Assembly (NCBI RefSeq): GCF_029201565.1
Contig: NZ_CP104002.1
Location: 2,435,001 to 2,499,000 of the forward strand
Length of the DNA stretch: 64,000 nt
Direction: 5' to 3'
Origin: Devosia sp. SD17-2
Lineage (GTDB): Bacteria > Pseudomonadota > Alphaproteobacteria > Rhizobiales > Devosiaceae
Positions 45,671-56,177 of this stretch are shown here, one piece after another (position 1 is the first letter of the stretch; each line of letters starts with the position of its first letter). Both the position numbers and the translations under genes were made by a program. The notes beneath the pieces were generated by a model. It searched no databases, was not told the DNA's origin, and saw only the letters and a program-made list of their open reading frames with translations.

Positions 45671-46153
45671 CTAGCTGATACTCACGATCTCCACGTCGCC
45701 CCCAGCAACAGAAGCGACTTCATCCACGGTCTTGCCCATCAGCGCACGAGCAATGGGCGACCGGAAGGAAATGGTGCCGCTGCTGGGGTCTGCCTCATCG
45801 TCACCGACGATCCGGTAGGTCTGGATGCGACCATCTTCGCGCTCGAAGGTCACCGTGCTGCCAAAGCGCACCGTACCGTCTGCAGGTGACGGCGGAACAA
45901 TCTGGGCGGTTCGAACGCGTTCTGAGAGATATCGAATATCGCGAAACGGTGTCGCCGCAAGGCGGCGCCGCTCGTTGATATCGTCAACCCCCATTGCCGC
46001 TTCATAGGCGCCCCTGGCCGCCTCGAGATCGCGTTGAAGCAGGGCGAGGCCTTCCTCGGTGACCAGATTTGGTCCATCCGGTATCGACCGCTCGGGCAGC
46101 ATGGTTTCCGATGCTGTCTCGGCACTGTCTTCTTTCGTGAAAGCGACGCTCAC
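45671..46153 (-). CDS. GreA/GreB-type transcription factor
   Basis: About 160 aa from GTG 46153 (MSVAFTKEDS), preferred over an ATG 11 codons earlier because GAGGAATTCAG sits just before it. It has an N-terminal coiled coil (GPNLVTEEGLALLQRDLEAARGAYEAA) whose tip keeps acidic residues (VDDINE) like the GreA loop that reaches the RNA polymerase active site, and a C-terminal FKBP-like domain (VRFGSTVTFEREDGRIQTYRIVGDDEADPSSGTISFRSPIARALMGKTVDEV). It probably rescues backtracked polymerase. It is not the main greA, which is usually better conserved. Confidence 0.88.
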   Translation of the reverse strand: MSVAFTKEDSAETASETMLPERSIPDGPNLVTEEGLALLQRDLEAARGAYEAAMGVDDINERRRLAATPFRDIRYLSERVRTAQIVPPSPADGTVRFGSTVTFEREDGRIQTYRIVGDDEADPSSGTISFRSPIARALMGKTVDEVASVAGGDVEIVSIS

Positions 46154-46352
46154 CTGAATTCCTCCGAGGCCTGAACGGCGAGCCATAGCCCAGGATCGCG
46201 CCCGGAAACAATGGGTATCAGGAACGCGTCAGGACCTATGTTGGATGCACCCCCAAACTGGATCGGGCGCAGCGTTCACATTCTCATGCATGATCGAACG
46301 ACTGGGCCCGCCCGACGTTGTGTGGAGAGCTTATCATCGCATGGAGACTGAA

Positions 46353-46814
46353 ATGGCACAGACACATGACCATGGCGGTGTACTGCCGCAGGAAACCAAT
46401 TTCGATAATGCGGACCAGCCCGGCATCGCACAGCCTTACAGCCAGACTGAAATCGAAGACCTTGTGTTCAATGGCCTACTCAGCGTGGAAGAACGGCTGA
46501 CGCAGTTGCGCGAAATGCGCGATGAGGCCGCGGCCCGCGAAAGCGGCGACTGGGGTGACCAGGACCCCGCTGCGATGATGGATGAAATCGATCGCGCGAT
46601 CGAGGAGCTGAGCGGCGATCAGTCAACGAGCGACGACAACTTCGCGCTTGAGCCTGGCCTCTCCGATGATCCGTCCGATCACCTGCACGCCCTTGCGCCT
46701 GACGATATCGATGCCCAGCAGGCATTGACGGGTGAAGACGCGTTCTACGACGAGGACGAAGAAGGCCCTGCTGACAATGATCATTGGGCCGGCAGTGAGG
46801 AATTTCGCCACTAA
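46353..46814 (+). CDS. Acidic protein of unknown function
   Basis: About 153 aa from ATG 46353 (MAQTHDHGG), with GGAG nine bases upstream; an ATG at 46341 is an alternative. It is strongly acidic, with a helical centre (YSQTEIEDLVFNGLLSVEERLTQLREMRDEAA, EIDRAIEEL) and a Asp/Glu-rich C-terminus. No family recognised. A terminator follows 30 bp after the stop. Confidence 0.7.
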   Translation: MAQTHDHGGVLPQETNFDNADQPGIAQPYSQTEIEDLVFNGLLSVEERLTQLREMRDEAAARESGDWGDQDPAAMMDEIDRAIEELSGDQSTSDDNFALEPGLSDDPSDHLHALAPDDIDAQQALTGEDAFYDEDEEGPADNDHWAGSEEFRH

Positions 46815-46843
46815 TCTCCGCCGCCGTTGACGCCATGCGCATA

Positions 46844-46873
46844 CCCTCCGCGCCACCAGCGCGGGGGCTTTTT
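46844..46873 (+). terminator. Intrinsic terminator
   Basis: GC-rich stem CCCTCCGCGC/GCGCGGGGG (one bulge; 46844-46853, 46859-46867) with loop CACCA and then TTTTT. Confidence 0.85.
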
Positions 46874-46884
46874 GTTGGCAATAA

Positions 46885-47397
46885 TTGACCCTTGCCAATA
46901 TCGAGCGGCAGGCGCCTGCCTCCGCCATTGCCGCGGCCAGCATCTATAGCGTCGAGGGTTTCGCAGGACTCTTCGGGCGGGTGATTTTTGGCGTTCTCGG
47001 CGACAAGCTTGGGGTAAAACGGGTGATCATCGGTGGGCTGGTTCTGCAGGCCGCTTGTATCTACACCTATATTTATGTCAGCGAACTCAGCCACTTCTAT
47101 GCGCTGGCCGCGGTGCTCGGGCTCGCCTATGGCGGGGTCATGCCGCTCTACGCCGTGCTCGCACGGGACTATTTCGGCCCCAAGGTAATGGGCACGGTCC
47201 TCGGCGGCATCACCATGACCTCAAGCATCGGCATGGCGTTTGGGCCAATCGGGGGCGGATGGATCTTCGATACGTTTGGCGATTATCACTGGCTCTACGT
47301 CAGTTCTGCCGTGATCGGTCTTGCGGCAGCGGCGCTGGCCTTGGCGTTTCCGCCAAAGAACCAGGATCTGGCCCCGACCGGCGCGGTCCCGGCCTGA
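46885..47397 (+). pseudogene. C-terminal fragment of an MFS transporter
   Basis: 171 codons covering only the last five or so membrane segments of a 12-segment MFS carrier: SIYSVEGFAGLFGRVIFGVLGDKLGVKRVIIGG (the GxLGDKxGxK loop), YALAAVLGLAYGGVMPLYAVLARDYFG, GTVLGGITMTSSIGMAFGPIGGGWIFDTFG. There is no start codon with a ribosome-binding site and a terminator directly precedes it, so the 5' half has been lost by deletion. It resembles monocarboxylate/oxalate-type facilitators. Confidence 0.8.
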
Positions 47398-47402
47398 GCA
47401 GA

Positions 47403-48755
47403 TCAGACGGGGCTTGCCGCCATGGCTGCCCCGTCATTATCCCCCTCATCGTCGCCTTGCGTGGCATAGGCGGCGGACAAATCCCGATAAGCCCTTGAGT
47501 TGAAGGCGATGATTGTCACGATCAGGCCGATGAAGCCGGCGATGGTGAACACCAAAGCAATGCCGCGCTCGGGCCCTCGGCCAAACCAGTCGCCGATGGC
47601 ATCGGCACCGGCCCCGTCTGTCATGAGCGGGATAAAGATGAACTGGGTCAGAGGCCCGATCATGAACGCGGTCAAGGGCGAGGCCGATTGTTCTACCGAT
47701 TGGGCGAACCCGAACACCCTACCCTGTCTTTCCAGCGGCACCACCTTTTGCAGAGTGGTGTGCTCGGAAGCTTCCGCATAAGGCCCGAGGAACATCCAGA
47801 CAAAGCAGCCTGCGGCCAGCAGCCAGATGGACGACTGTACGGTGAAGACGCAGCATACCGACCAGGTGATGATGTTGACCGTCAGCAGCGTTCTGAGCGG
47901 ATTTTTGCCCAGTCCGGTTTTGGAAATGATGATGCCGCTGATGATGAAGGCCGTTGAAAGTGCCCCGAACGTCAGGCCCCAGACCTCTACGGACACCAGC
48001 GACAACCCATAGGCGTCCAGCAGGGCCATGAACACGCCACCGAGGAAGTTATTGAAAGTGGCGAAGAAAATGAGGGCGAACAGCCCGGGAACCGCTGCGA
48101 TCACGCGGATCGTGCCGGCGATATCGACGCGCTTGGGCTCTTGAGGAACGTCGGCACTGGGGGCGACCCGGCCTTCGTCTAGCCGCAGCACAAGGAGATG
48201 GGCGAAGGCCAGAAGGGTAAAGCCAAGGGCCAGGATCAGCGTGAGCTTCATTCCCCCAAAGGCCACCAAGAAACCGCTTATGACAGAGGTGGTTAGAAAG
48301 CCTATGCCGCTCACCATGCCCACGAGCCCATTGGCTTTGTCACGCCGATCCTCCGGTATGAGGATCGTCACCAGGGTGGGAAGCGCGATGATGCGGAGGT
48401 TGCCCGAAATCACGCCCAGCATCACTACGAAGACAAAACCCCAGAGATAGGCACCATAGGGATCGGCGAAGGCCCCTTCGGGTTCAAGGAAAACCAGCGC
48501 CGTGCTGATGAGATAGAAAAAGAAGGAGGCGATGCTCGACCCTTGCATCGCCGCCTTCTTGGGGTTGTGATCGACAATGCTGCCGAACCAGAAGCCACAG
48601 GCTGCGGTGAAAACGAGAAAGATGCCGGCCACCATACCTGTCGCAAATACCGACTGCGTCTCGATAAAAATCCAGAATGTCAGGGCAAACCACACCGTGA
48701 AATTGGTGATGTTGGCGACAAGGTTATTGCTCAGGATCTGATGAAACGGGCTCAT
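47403..48755 (-). CDS. MFS transporter (MFS_3/enterobactin-exporter-like)
   Basis: Transporter of 450 aa with 12 predicted segments, complete, with cytosolic acidic C-terminus. The segment 2-3 loop is FGSIVDHNPKKAAMQ, unusual for lacking the basic R-x-G-R-R form. The ILIPEDRRDKANGLVGMVSGIGFLTTSVISG segment resembles MFS_3 members that export siderophores or drugs. Substrate not inferable. It converges on the MFS fragment, the stops being 5 bp apart. Confidence 0.88.
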   Translation of the reverse strand: MSPFHQILSNNLVANITNFTVWFALTFWIFIETQSVFATGMVAGIFLVFTAACGFWFGSIVDHNPKKAAMQGSSIASFFFYLISTALVFLEPEGAFADPYGAYLWGFVFVVMLGVISGNLRIIALPTLVTILIPEDRRDKANGLVGMVSGIGFLTTSVISGFLVAFGGMKLTLILALGFTLLAFAHLLVLRLDEGRVAPSADVPQEPKRVDIAGTIRVIAAVPGLFALIFFATFNNFLGGVFMALLDAYGLSLVSVEVWGLTFGALSTAFIISGIIISKTGLGKNPLRTLLTVNIITWSVCCVFTVQSSIWLLAAGCFVWMFLGPYAEASEHTTLQKVVPLERQGRVFGFAQSVEQSASPLTAFMIGPLTQFIFIPLMTDGAGADAIGDWFGRGPERGIALVFTIAGFIGLIVTIIAFNSRAYRDLSAAYATQGDDEGDNDGAAMAASPV

Positions 48756-48876
48756 AAGGGCATCCTTGCGAAGCGGCGGGCAGCGTACCTCTGGTGGAAA
48801 TGGACCTTAGACTATCGTGGCGACAGGGCCTGTCAGTGGGCCGCTACCCTCCACCCCAACGAACGATCAGTGCAAT

Positions 48877-49269
48877 TCACTTTTCGGGCGTGAACTGTGC
48901 GATTTCCCACGCGAAACCGCCGGGATCGGCGAAAGCTGCCGTCCGCCGACCCCAGGGCTGGTTGATCGGACCGTTGAGGAAGCGCACTCCAAGTGATTGT
49001 AATCGCTCGTATTCTGCATCGACGTCGTCAACAAGGATGGTCAGGAGCATGCGGGGACCATCCGAGATGCTGCCAATTTGCATGGGGTCGACTAGTACGG
49101 GAGCCTGGGGCTCGGCGAGGAGGTTGATCATGGTCCCGGCAAAGCCGAAGACAGCCGAAACGTCGTCTTGATGGACGATCTCGACCGCGAAAATGCGCTG
49201 GTAGAAATCCCGCACCTCGTCGAGGTTCGGAACAAATAGTGTAATGACTTCAATAGCATCGAGCGACAT
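48877..49269 (-). CDS. VOC-family glyoxalase-like protein
   Basis: 130 aa from ATG 49269 (MSLDAIEVITLFVPNLDEVRDFYQRIFA; GGAGG upstream), shorter than the open frame. Typical VOC pattern with VSAVFGFAGTMINLL, LTILVDDVDAEYERLQSLGVRFLNGP and WGRRTAAFADPGGFAWEIAQF. Metal-ligand positions (His/Glu) are only partly evident. Function unknown. Confidence 0.85.
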   Translation of the reverse strand: MSLDAIEVITLFVPNLDEVRDFYQRIFAVEIVHQDDVSAVFGFAGTMINLLAEPQAPVLVDPMQIGSISDGPRMLLTILVDDVDAEYERLQSLGVRFLNGPINQPWGRRTAAFADPGGFAWEIAQFTPEK

Positions 49270-49340
49270 GCTGGCCTCCTCCATGCAGGCACGACGATCC
49301 GCGGCCGCGCAATTCGACAAGTTTGGGCGGCGGCGCTGTC

Positions 49341-49370
49341 AAAAAAAAGCCCCGGTCACCCGGGGCTTTC
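49341..49370. terminator. Bidirectional terminator
   Basis: Perfect 8-bp stem AGCCCCGG/CCGGGGCT (49348-49355, 49360-49367) with loop TCAC, preceded by eight A. On the minus strand the A-run becomes a T-run, so it terminates the ABC operon reading leftward from 49377. Confidence 0.85.
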
Positions 49371-49376
49371 TCAACG

Positions 49377-50471
<1,095 letters not shown>

Positions 50472-50511
50472 GGCTCAGATCTCCCTCGGTGAGAATGTTG
50501 GTGTCATCGCC

Positions 50512-51339
50512 CTACCCTTTGACCGCGCCGGCTGTCATGCCCGCCACGATCTGGCGGTTGAAGAACATGAAGACGATCAGCGGCGGGATAGTGATGAGAA
50601 GGATGTTGGTGAAGAGCAGATTATAGGCGGTGCTGAACTGGCTCTGGAAGTTGAAGAGCGTCAGCTGCACCGTCGCGTTGGCATTGCCCGGCAGGTAATA
50701 GAGCGGGTTGGTAAAATCGTTGAAGATGCCCACCGACTGCACCACGATGTTCGTCACCGTCACCGGCCAGAGCATCGGCAGGATGACGCGGAAGAACACG
50801 TCCATCGGCCGCGCCCCATCGATGATGGCGGCTTCATCCAGCTCGCGCGGGATGGTGGCGATGAAGGCCCGGTAGAGGATGATCGAGAACGGCAGATTAT
50901 AGGCCACTTCGATCAGGATCATGCCATGCAGCGTGCCGAAGAGTTTGAGGCCCTGCAGCAGCCAGATGGTCGGGACCACGGCGGGCGGGATCATGAGGCC
51001 GGCGAGGATCAGGAACTCGATCATGCCATTCCAGCGCGTCTTGCGGCGGGCCAGCACGAAGCCGACCATGGCCGCAAAGATGATAAGCAGCGTGACGCTG
51101 GCGACGGTGATGAGGCTGGAGTTGATGAAGGCGGTGATCAGCATCCAGTTTCGGGTCTGCACCACCTGAACAATATTGTCCCAGAGGTGAAAGCCGTTCG
51201 GCCAGGAGAAGTCGCGCAGGGATGACTGCTGCTTGTCCTTAAAGGCCATCAGGATGATGAAGATGAACGGAATGACGAAGACGACGAAGGTCGCCGCAAT
51301 GGCGGCCAGGCCGCCGACAAGGGAAGCGCGCGATTTCAT
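50512..51339 (-). CDS. Sugar ABC permease, MalG type
   Basis: Permease of 275 aa from ATG 51339, which overlaps the upstream permease stop by 4 bp. A longer frame extending to 51621 is antisense-like and not used. Six segments, EAA loop DEAAIIDGARPMDVFFRVILPML, C-terminal ending in GLTAGAVKG-like sequence (GMTAGAVKG). It forms the pore with the 51336 permease. Confidence 0.95.
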   Translation of the reverse strand: MKSRASLVGGLAAIAATFVVFVIPFIFIILMAFKDKQQSSLRDFSWPNGFHLWDNIVQVVQTRNWMLITAFINSSLITVASVTLLIIFAAMVGFVLARRKTRWNGMIEFLILAGLMIPPAVVPTIWLLQGLKLFGTLHGMILIEVAYNLPFSIILYRAFIATIPRELDEAAIIDGARPMDVFFRVILPMLWPVTVTNIVVQSVGIFNDFTNPLYYLPGNANATVQLTLFNFQSQFSTAYNLLFTNILLITIPPLIVFMFFNRQIVAGMTAGAVKG

Positions 51340-52250
51340 TCGTGGCCCTGCTTGCGATTGAGGAACATCGTCAAAGGCACGACGAGGACGCCGATGAGCA
51401 CGAAGAGCACCACATTGCCTGCCGTCGAGAGGCCGTAGAAGCCGGCCTGATACTGCTTGTAGATCACCGAGGCGACGGTATCGGATGCAAAGCCCGGACC
51501 GCCCTTGGTCATGGCCCAGATTAGATCGAAGGTACGCAGGCCGCCGATGAAGGACAGGGTGATGACGGTGGCGGTCGCCGGCCGGCTGAGCGGCAGCGTC
51601 ACATAGAGGAAGTTCTGCCACTTGGTGGCGCCATCGATGCGCGCAGCTTCGTAGTAATCCTTGGGGATGGCGACGAGGCCGGCGATGTAGATGACGGTGG
51701 CGAGCCCCACACCCTTCCAGACGTCGACGAGAGCGACGGAATAGAGCGCCAGCTTGGGATCGACGAGCCAGCCTGGTCCCTTGATGCCGATGAGCGCCAG
51801 GGTTTCGTTGATGGCACCCGCAGTGGGATGCATGAGCACGGTAAAGGTGATGCCGACGCCGACCGTCGAGACCAGAACCGGAAAGAAGATGATGGAGCGC
51901 AGATAGCCGCGGGCCACGATCTGGCTGGTCAACATCACGGCAAGCGCCATGCCCAGAATGACTTTCAGACCAGAGGTGACGACGGCATAGACCACCGTAT
52001 TGACTAAGCCCTGGATCAGGAAGGGTTCGCGGAAGAACTGCGCGAAGTTGTCGAGCCCGATGAAGGTGGCGTCAAACAGCGTCCAACGCGTCAGGCTGAA
52101 ATAGAGCGAGGCGAATGTGGGTGCGAGAAACAGCACCGAGTAGATAACGGCCGCTGGCAGGAAGAACCAGCCGGGATAGGCTGAGCGGCGCTTGACCGGA
52201 GGAATGCCGGTTGGCGCGTCGGCCATGCTGGCTACGCTGGAAACAGCCAT
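51336..52250 (-). CDS. Sugar ABC permease, MalF type
   Basis: Permease of 304 aa with six membrane segments and an N-terminal tail (PVKRRSAYPGWFFLPAAVIYSVLFLAPTFASLYFSLTRW). EAA loop KDYYEAARIDGATKWQNFLYVTLPLS. Paired with the MalG-type protein. The binding-protein gene lies 65 bp upstream. Confidence 0.95.
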   Translation of the reverse strand: MAVSSVASMADAPTGIPPVKRRSAYPGWFFLPAAVIYSVLFLAPTFASLYFSLTRWTLFDATFIGLDNFAQFFREPFLIQGLVNTVVYAVVTSGLKVILGMALAVMLTSQIVARGYLRSIIFFPVLVSTVGVGITFTVLMHPTAGAINETLALIGIKGPGWLVDPKLALYSVALVDVWKGVGLATVIYIAGLVAIPKDYYEAARIDGATKWQNFLYVTLPLSRPATATVITLSFIGGLRTFDLIWAMTKGGPGFASDTVASVIYKQYQAGFYGLSTAGNVVLFVLIGVLVVPLTMFLNRKQGHE

Positions 52251-52315
52251 CGCCTTCTCCTTGATGATACGGCCCGGGTGTCAGGAGACATCCCAGGCCG
52301 TCGAATGACAAGTGC

Positions 52316-53605
52316 TTACCAGCCGGAGAGGCCGAGCTGCTGGGCCTGCTTGCGCACGTCCTCATCGTAGAGGGCAGCGCCGTCGGCGGCGGGACGGATA
52401 CCCGAGCCCACTTCAACCGTGATCTGCTCGAGAGCGGGACCCTTGATCGGGGAAAGGAATTCCAGGGCCGGAGCGTTCTGGCCGCCTTCCTGGAAGTAGG
52501 GCAGCATGTCGGCAACAGCGGGCGGCACGTCGGCCGGGATCTCGCAACCGGCGATCATATATGGACCGGTCGCACCGACGGCTTCGTTGCGGATATCACA
52601 GCCTTCGGGGCTGGCGATAAAGGCGACGAAAGCCTTCGCCAGATCGGCATTGGCGGTCGACTTGGCGATATAGACCGAGTCCGGCATCCAGGTCGTCAGA
52701 CCGTTGCTGTCGACGCTGTCACCCGGCTGGGCGAAGAAGCCAACGTCGTTGATGTGATCAGGAACGGTCTCGGCGATGGCGCCGATGCCGAAGGTCAGCA
52801 TTGGATAGTGAGCACCCTCGCCGGTCGCGACCATGCGCAGGCCATCAGGATAGGTGGCAGCGCCGAAGTCTTCGTTGAGGTAGCCGCCCTCATAGACCGC
52901 CTGGAGCTTTTCGAAGCCACGCAGCGCCGCCGGGCTGGTGGCGAACTTGGCTTCGTTATTGGTGTAGCGCTCGGCGAAATCGGGCTCGGACGCGAGGACG
53001 TTGAAGAAATCGGCCAGGACGAATAGCTGGCTGGTCCAGGTCTCGCCATAGGTCTGGATAACGGCGGTCTTGCCGGCAGCCTTGATCTTCTCGTTATTAG
53101 CCATGAACTCGTCCCAGGATTTTGGAACTTCGAGGCCAAGCTCTTCGTAGAGAGGCTTGTTGTAGAAGATGCCGCCGCCCATGGCTGGTGCAAAGGGGGC
53201 GCCATAGACTTCGCCGCCCGCAGAAACCACGGACTTGAAGCTGTCCTGGACATTGGCCTGGAAGGGTTCATTGGTCAGCGGCAGGAGGTTCTGCGTCGGG
53301 TTGAGCGCCTGGAACAGCGAGCCCGAATTATAGAAGAACACGTCGGCCATGGAGCCGGTGGCAAGGCGGGTCTTGACGATGTTGTCGCCGTCACCGCCGC
53401 CGGGGCGGATTTCCATGTCGATGGAAACGTCGGGGTTCTGCTCGGTGAAGGCGGCAACCCAGGCTTCGGCGACGGCGACCGACTGCGGGCCGTTGTCGAC
53501 GAGGAAGCTCAGATTGCCGGACTGCTGGGCACTGACGGCGCTGGCCGTCAGCATCATGCCGAGCGTGCTGGCGCTGAGGAGCGCGAGAAACTTCGTTTTG
53601 GTCAT
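52316..53605 (-). CDS. ABC transporter sugar-binding protein
   Basis: 429 aa from ATG 53605 (MTKTKFLALLSA), with GGAGGTG eight bases before; an earlier GTG lies inside that ribosome-binding site. Signal peptide ends near VSAQQ. Core similar to the 34063 paralogue: GGGIFYNKPLYEELGLEVPKSWDEF, AFIASPEGC, and C-terminus KGPALEQITVEVGSG. With the downstream permeases and ATPase it makes a full CUT1 importer, probably for rhamnosides, given the upstream GH78 gene. Confidence 0.95.
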   Translation of the reverse strand: MTKTKFLALLSASTLGMMLTASAVSAQQSGNLSFLVDNGPQSVAVAEAWVAAFTEQNPDVSIDMEIRPGGGDGDNIVKTRLATGSMADVFFYNSGSLFQALNPTQNLLPLTNEPFQANVQDSFKSVVSAGGEVYGAPFAPAMGGGIFYNKPLYEELGLEVPKSWDEFMANNEKIKAAGKTAVIQTYGETWTSQLFVLADFFNVLASEPDFAERYTNNEAKFATSPAALRGFEKLQAVYEGGYLNEDFGAATYPDGLRMVATGEGAHYPMLTFGIGAIAETVPDHINDVGFFAQPGDSVDSNGLTTWMPDSVYIAKSTANADLAKAFVAFIASPEGCDIRNEAVGATGPYMIAGCEIPADVPPAVADMLPYFQEGGQNAPALEFLSPIKGPALEQITVEVGSGIRPAADGAALYDEDVRKQAQQLGLSGW

Positions 53606-53664
53606 GGTAGGCACCTCCCTTGGGACCCTTTTCGGGTCAAGTTGAAATTTTTGCTATAGCGCCA

Positions 53665-56055
53665 TCATGGCGTGTTCGCATTTACATGCGGCTTTGCGCG
53701 TTCACGGCGCGAAGGGGCTGCATAATTGAACGTGATGACATGCCGGCCTGCGGACAGCGAAACGTCGCCGGTGGCCGACAGAGGCTGGCCGTCGAGCGTC
53801 GCATCGCGATAGGCCGCAGCGAGACGCAGGACGCCGTGGCTTTCCGCTGGCACTTCGATCTCGTAGCGGACTGCTTCGCCGATGATGGACCAGGCGGCAC
53901 TGATCTGGCCGGCAGGGCTATCGTGCCGGGCAGCGACCGGGGACAGATCAGGCAGGATGATCGGCTCGAAAACGATGGTCTTGAAGCCCGGATCACCAGC
54001 GTCCGGACGGAAGCCGGCTACGCCCTCGAGAAGCCACTGGCACACCGCGCCATAGGCATAGTGATTGTAGGAGTTCATCTGCGGATTGTAGATGGAACCG
54101 TCAGCCTGGATGGCGTCCCAGCGCTCCCAGATCGTGGTGGCGCCCATCTTCACCTGATAGAGCCAGCCTGGCACTTCTTCCTGGAGGAAGAGCTCGCTGA
54201 CGAGGCCCCACTCACCGATTTTCACCAAGGCCGGCAGCAGCGCCGGCGTGCCGATGAAGCCGGTGCCGATGCGGCACTCAGCGCGGTCGATGGTGTTCTT
54301 GAAGTGGCGCTTGGCGGCTTCGTATTTGTCCGCCGGAATGAGGTCGTGGACGAAGGCGAGCGCATAGGAGGTCTGATCGTCATAGGCGAGACGACCGGAC
54401 TCCGTGATGAACTCCCGAACGAAGGCCGCCTTGACGTCAGCGGCGATCTTGCCCATCCGCGCGCTTGTGGCCGCATCGCCCGCGATCCGCGCGATCTCGG
54501 CGACCGAGTTGGCGGCGATGTAGAGATAGATGGTTGCGGCGGCGTCATCGCCGATGGTGGGCAACGGCTTGGCGCTGGGACCCTTGGGCTGCAGCCAGTC
54601 ACCGAATGTAAAGCCGCGGGCGCCCCATTCGCGTGGCGGCGAGACGATCGGGCTATCGCTGATCGACCAGACGAAATCGACCCACTTGACCATGGCCGGA
54701 AGCGCTTCGGCGAGCATCTCGGTGTCACCATAGTGCAGATACATCTGCCAGGGGATGATGTGAACGGCGTCGCCCCAGCCGGTCGAGCCGAAAAAGCCGG
54801 GATAGAATTCGGGCTGCAGGCGGGTCGGGTCGGGAACGACGTGCGGCACCGCGCCGTCTTCGCGCTGGTCGACCATGAGGTCGCGCATATATTTGCGGAA
54901 GAAGCCCTGGACCTCGCCGAGATAACAGGCCGTTCCTGCAAAGACCTGGGCGTCGCCAGTCCAGCCGAGACGCTCGTCGCGCTGCGGGCAGTCCGTCGGA
55001 ACTTCGATGAAATTGCCACGCTGGGACCAGAGCGTGTTGAGGAAAAGGCGGTTCACCAGCGGGCTGCCGGAGGTGAAACTGGCCTTTGCTTCGGTGACCG
55101 AGCTGATCGGCACGGCAGTGATGGCGCCAAGGGTGGCCTCGCCCTCAATGGTCACGCGGGCGTAGCGGAAACCCTGGAAGGTGAAGAGCGGACGATAGTG
55201 CTCGGTGCCCTGCCCGCTCAGCGTATATTCGAGGCGGGCTTCGGCGGTGCGGTAATTGACGTTGTAGAAATTGCCATCTTTGTCGAGGACTTCGGCGTGT
55301 TCGACGAGCACCTTCGCCCCGGCTTTGCCGGTGACGTCGAAGGCGACATAGCCGCCGATGTTCTGGGCGAAGTCAAAGATCTGGCGGCCTTCGGCGTCCT
55401 GCCAATGCTTGGCGATCGGCAGGGCTTCGAGTTCGCGGACCGGCGTGGTTTCGTGGGCGACGAGGCGCGCGGTGTCGAAGTCGATCTCGGCGGTGCCGGC
55501 GGAGACTTCGGGGGTTATGCGGGCGTCAAAAATCTCGCCGAAATAGATGCCGGACTTGCGGACAGGAAGTTCGCCGCTTTCCCAGGAGCTGTCGGTGGCA
55601 AGGAGCAGGTCGCCCGCGCCATTCGCGGCGGAGCGGAGCTCGGCGAAGGCGGCGATATCGCTGCCCCATGTATTGTGGATCGGGAACTTGCCCCACATCA
55701 GCTGACTGCGCAGCCAGCCGTCGGCGAGCCAGATCTCGATGCGGTTTTCGCCGGCCACGAGGAGATCGGCGACAGCATAAGTCTGGTAGCTCAGGCGGAC
55801 ATCATAGCTGGTCCAGCCGGGCGTGAGGATGTCCTGGCCGACGCGCTTGCCGTTGATGAAGCAGACATAGAGCCCGAGCGCCGAGATATCGAGCGACTCG
55901 GCGCCGGTGACGGCGGACAGGGAAAAAGTCTTGGAAACGAAGCTCGCGGGCGTGCCGACACCCTTATCGGACAGCGGACGGACCATTTTGGCGGCCCAGG
56001 CGCGACGGGAATTGGGCGAGCCCGCATTGAGCTCGACATTGGTTTCGTTCAGCAC
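53665..56055 (-). CDS. GH78 alpha-L-rhamnosidase
   Basis: Intact GH78 enzyme of 796 aa, no signal peptide, so it works in the cytosol after import. Domain order: N-terminal carbohydrate-binding domain (about 20-170), concanavalin-like rhamnosidase domain (about 180-310), a six-hairpin catalytic barrel with DCPQRDERLGWTGD (catalytic acidic residues, about 355) and a C-terminal beta domain. It removes terminal alpha-L-rhamnose from glycosides by inversion. It lies 51 bp upstream of the binding-protein gene and is divergent from the LacI gene. The 35391-37748 relic is its paralogue. Confidence 0.95.
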   Translation of the reverse strand: MLNETNVELNAGSPNSRRAWAAKMVRPLSDKGVGTPASFVSKTFSLSAVTGAESLDISALGLYVCFINGKRVGQDILTPGWTSYDVRLSYQTYAVADLLVAGENRIEIWLADGWLRSQLMWGKFPIHNTWGSDIAAFAELRSAANGAGDLLLATDSSWESGELPVRKSGIYFGEIFDARITPEVSAGTAEIDFDTARLVAHETTPVRELEALPIAKHWQDAEGRQIFDFAQNIGGYVAFDVTGKAGAKVLVEHAEVLDKDGNFYNVNYRTAEARLEYTLSGQGTEHYRPLFTFQGFRYARVTIEGEATLGAITAVPISSVTEAKASFTSGSPLVNRLFLNTLWSQRGNFIEVPTDCPQRDERLGWTGDAQVFAGTACYLGEVQGFFRKYMRDLMVDQREDGAVPHVVPDPTRLQPEFYPGFFGSTGWGDAVHIIPWQMYLHYGDTEMLAEALPAMVKWVDFVWSISDSPIVSPPREWGARGFTFGDWLQPKGPSAKPLPTIGDDAAATIYLYIAANSVAEIARIAGDAATSARMGKIAADVKAAFVREFITESGRLAYDDQTSYALAFVHDLIPADKYEAAKRHFKNTIDRAECRIGTGFIGTPALLPALVKIGEWGLVSELFLQEEVPGWLYQVKMGATTIWERWDAIQADGSIYNPQMNSYNHYAYGAVCQWLLEGVAGFRPDAGDPGFKTIVFEPIILPDLSPVAARHDSPAGQISAAWSIIGEAVRYEIEVPAESHGVLRLAAAYRDATLDGQPLSATGDVSLSAGRHVITFNYAAPSRRERAKPHVNANTP

Positions 56056-56083
56056 GGGGCCTCTCCTCAGCCGCTTTTCGCGG

Positions 56084-56113
56084 TGTAAACTGTTCTACGT
56101 GCAGCGTTCTACA
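56084..56113. promoter_or_regulatory. LacI-type operator region between GH78 and the lacI-like gene
   Basis: GTTCTAC occurs twice (56092-56098 and 56106-56112), and TGTAAAC (56084-56090) resembles a LacI half-site. On the other strand the half reads GTAGAACG, close to GTATAACG at 37797. The 96-bp gap between divergent genes should hold both promoters; autoregulation is likely. Confidence 0.5.
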
Positions 56114-56177
56114 ATTTTGACGGCTTCGCAATAGGATTTTTTTCGATTAGGTGCGAAACTGGTTGAAACGAGGTCCC

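Noticed and set aside
53620..56088. 822-codon open frame antisense to the GH78 gene
   Set aside because: Shadow of an intact, well-conserved enzyme gene.
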